A stretch of 7,206 bases of DNA from Ruminococcaceae bacterium UBA7127 (GTDB taxonomy: Bacteria; Bacillota; Clostridia; Oscillospirales; Acutalibacteraceae). Within the stretch, counting starts at the first letter, position 1. Every line of letters begins with the position of its first letter. The position numbers and the translations under genes were made by a program. The stretch spans positions 1-7,206 of the forward strand of contig DKXL01000028.1 of assembly GCA_002493005.1 (NCBI GenBank), in the 5' to 3' direction. Positions 6,585 through 7,206 of this stretch are shown here, in pieces. The notes below the pieces were generated by a model that worked only from the letters and a program-made list of their open reading frames with translations, did not search any database and was not told where the DNA came from.

Positions 6585-6678
6585 GTAACACTTCGAGTAT
6601 TCAGATATAATCTCTTTAAATCGGCAAAATCGGGCAGTTTGGAATACAAGCGGTAACACAATCCGAAAAAAGTAACAC
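6585..6678. repeat. Three direct GTAACAC repeats upstream of the RHH gene
   Basis: GTAACAC occurs at 6585-6591, 6653-6659 and 6672-6678, the first two as CGGTAACAC. They lie between the RHH gene start and the nic hairpins, where an RHH accessory protein would be expected to bind both to build the relaxosome and to repress the operon. The link to the RHH protein is inference. Confidence 0.4.
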
Positions 6679-6690
6679 CTTTGAAAATCC

Positions 6691-6711
6691 CCGAACGGCG
6701 TTGCCGGTCGG
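6691..6711. repeat. Imperfect GC-rich hairpin in oriT
   Basis: CCGAACGGC (6691-6699) pairs with GCCGGTCGG (6703-6711) around a GTT loop, with one mismatch in nine pairs. It lies between the GTAACAC repeats and the nic hairpin and is probably part of the relaxosome-binding structure. No T-tract follows on either strand, so it does not look like a terminator. Confidence 0.5.
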
Positions 6712-6725
6712 TGTGTTTCGGCGAA

Positions 6726-6741
6726 TCCGTGCTTGCACGGA
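6726..6741. repeat. oriT hairpin TCCGTGC-TT-GCACGGA
   Basis: Seven-base arms (6726-6732 and 6735-6741) pair perfectly around a 2-nt loop, 16 nt on the 5' side of the predicted nick. Relaxases commonly bind an inverted repeat in this position, and it also helps end transfer when the strand is rejoined. Confidence 0.65.
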
Positions 6742-6750
6742 ATACGTCTT

Positions 6751-6758
6751 TATCCTGC
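6751..6758 (+). other. Putative nic site TATCCTG^C
   Basis: TATCCTGC fits the nicking consensus YATCCTG^Y shared by RP4 (IncP) oriT and Agrobacterium T-DNA borders, both cut by MOBP-type relaxases. The predicted cut is between G6757 and C6758 on the plus strand. A hairpin ends 16 nt before the cut. Transfer would begin with C6758 and run toward higher coordinates, so the relaxase and coupling-protein genes would enter last, as is usual for such elements. The match is short, but its position inside the structured gap beside the relaxase operon supports it. Confidence 0.6.
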
Positions 6759-6924
6759 TTAAAATTCCACCCTTGAAAAACTGCCCGAATTGCCGTAACT
6801 TTGATTTTTCACACCTTGCCACAAACCGCCCTGTTTCAATTTTTCTTTGATTTCGGATACTTTTCCGACCTCTCCTTTAAAAGCCGACACAGGGCGAATG
6901 TGGCGAGAATACCGCCGTAATTCT

Positions 6925-7206
6925 TTACTTAATCACTTTGCCGTTTATCACTTCAAAATTGCACTCGGTATATGACAGTCCATACTCCTTGACTTCACGG
7001 TTCAGAATATCGAACATTGACTGCTCAATACTGCGAGGGGATAACTTGATTTCGTCCGATAGTGTATCGTAGCAAATCCATTCCTCGCTCTCGGGTGTGT
7101 CCTTCACAAGAATATCAAAGCCGAGGAGCATTTTATCGGGTGTGGGAAATACAACAGCATTGATTTTTACACAGCCGACTGTGAGTGAAGCACACAGAGT
7201 GTCGTG
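6925..7206 (-). CDS. Unrecognised protein, C-terminal part, cut by window edge
   Basis: The reading frame stays open from the stop at 6925-6927 to the window edge, giving at least 93 residues, so the true start lies outside. An ATG at 7129-7131 is in frame but has no ribosome-binding sequence (CACCCGATAAA precedes it). The codons upstream translate to a protein-like stretch (TVGCVKINAVVFPTPDK), so that ATG is internal. The visible part has a beta-rich start (VKINAVVF, LLGFDILVKD), WICYDTLSDEIKLSP, an amphipathic helix (SIEQSMFDILNREVKEYG) and a last strand (CNFEVINGKVI). No catalytic motif or membrane segment is seen. It reads toward the predicted oriT in the same direction as the mob genes and would be early-transferred DNA given the nic orientation. 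Function unknown. Confidence 0.7.
   Translation of the reverse strand, partial: HDTLCASLTVGCVKINAVVFPTPDKMLLGFDILVKDTPESEEWICYDTLSDEIKLSPRSIEQSMFDILNREVKEYGLSYTECNFEVINGKVIK

Larger units (their letters stand above)
6631..6787. repeat. Long-range inverted repeat CGGGCAGTTT bracketing nic
   Basis: CGGGCAGTTT (6631-6640) is the exact reverse complement of AAACTGCCCG (6778-6787). Inside it, GGAAT (6641-6645) is complementary to ATTCC (6764-6768). The pair encloses both hairpins and the nic core, so it may mark the functional edges of oriT. The direct repeat GGAATAC at 6641-6647 and 6739-6745 is also present. Confidence 0.5.
6567..6924. other. Predicted origin of transfer (oriT) region, no gene
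   Basis: This 358-bp gap has no convincing gene but dense secondary structure. It contains an IncP/Ti-type nic core (6751-6758), a perfect hairpin (6726-6741), an imperfect hairpin (6691-6711), a 10-bp inverted repeat spanning most of it (6631-6640 with 6778-6787), a TCGGA/TCCGA stem (6853-6868) and three GTAACAC repeats near the RHH gene. It lies directly upstream of the RHH-relaxase operon, the usual place for an oriT. The operon promoter should also lie here, but I cannot name its boxes with confidence. Confidence 0.7.

Noticed and set aside
6616..6822. 68-aa open frame on the minus strand across the predicted oriT
   Set aside because: No ribosome-binding site or family resemblance, odd composition, and it runs through both hairpins and the nic core. 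The frame is better explained by chance in structured noncoding DNA.
1..7206. CRISPR array, tRNA, rRNA, riboswitch or insertion sequence
   Set aside because: No regularly spaced repeats, no cloverleaf or conserved RNA core and no transposase frame were seen on either strand.

Overview
The window is a low-GC Gram-positive (Clostridia, probably Ruminococcaceae/Oscillospiraceae-like) mobile-element segment. It carries the DNA-processing half of a conjugative or mobilizable element. The lineage call rests on protein style: a MOBP3-type relaxase, a CD1115-like VirD4 coupling protein and a DUF3991/Toprim protein, a set typical of gut Firmicutes ICEs and IMEs. Purine-rich Shine-Dalgarno sequences and AT-rich intergenic regions agree with this.

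Layout, right to left (most genes are on the minus strand). At 7206-6925 is the C-terminal part of an unrecognised protein cut by the window edge. At 6567-6924 is a gene-free stretch with the features of an origin of transfer: hairpins, a long-range inverted repeat, a repeated GTAACAC motif and an IncP/Ti-type nic core (TATCCTGC, 6751-6758). A relaxosome pair follows: a ribbon-helix-helix accessory protein (6165-6566) and the relaxase (4743-6161). A 138-aa unrecognised gene (4309-4725) then interrupts the series. It is on the opposite strand, clearly AT-richer, and has its own near-consensus promoter. The minus-strand series resumes with the Toprim protein (3181 to about 4170), the VirD4/TraG coupling protein (1271-3199) and a small winged-helix protein (1006-1278), each overlapping the next.

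The left 1 kb is a separate module: an XRE-family regulator (657-995, plus) divergent from a SLOG-fold protein (28-516, minus). The 140 bp between them contains three copies of a TTATAG-based element, one on the SLOG-gene -10 box and one just upstream of the XRE gene. This suggests that the regulator controls both genes.

As a system: the RHH protein and relaxase would assemble on oriT and nick the plus strand. The coupling protein would bring the relaxase-DNA complex to a type IV secretion channel. The Toprim protein may act in DNA processing or priming. By the nic orientation, DNA to the right of the window would enter the recipient first and the mob/tra genes last. No channel gene (VirB4, VirB6/TrbL, VirB1), integrase or replication gene lies in the window, so whether this is an ICE or an IME cannot be decided here. 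The most novel-looking points are the inserted AT-rich 138-aa gene, the putative oriT, the anomalous start region of the Toprim gene with its 19-bp palindrome, and the SLOG-XRE pair with shared operator-like sites.
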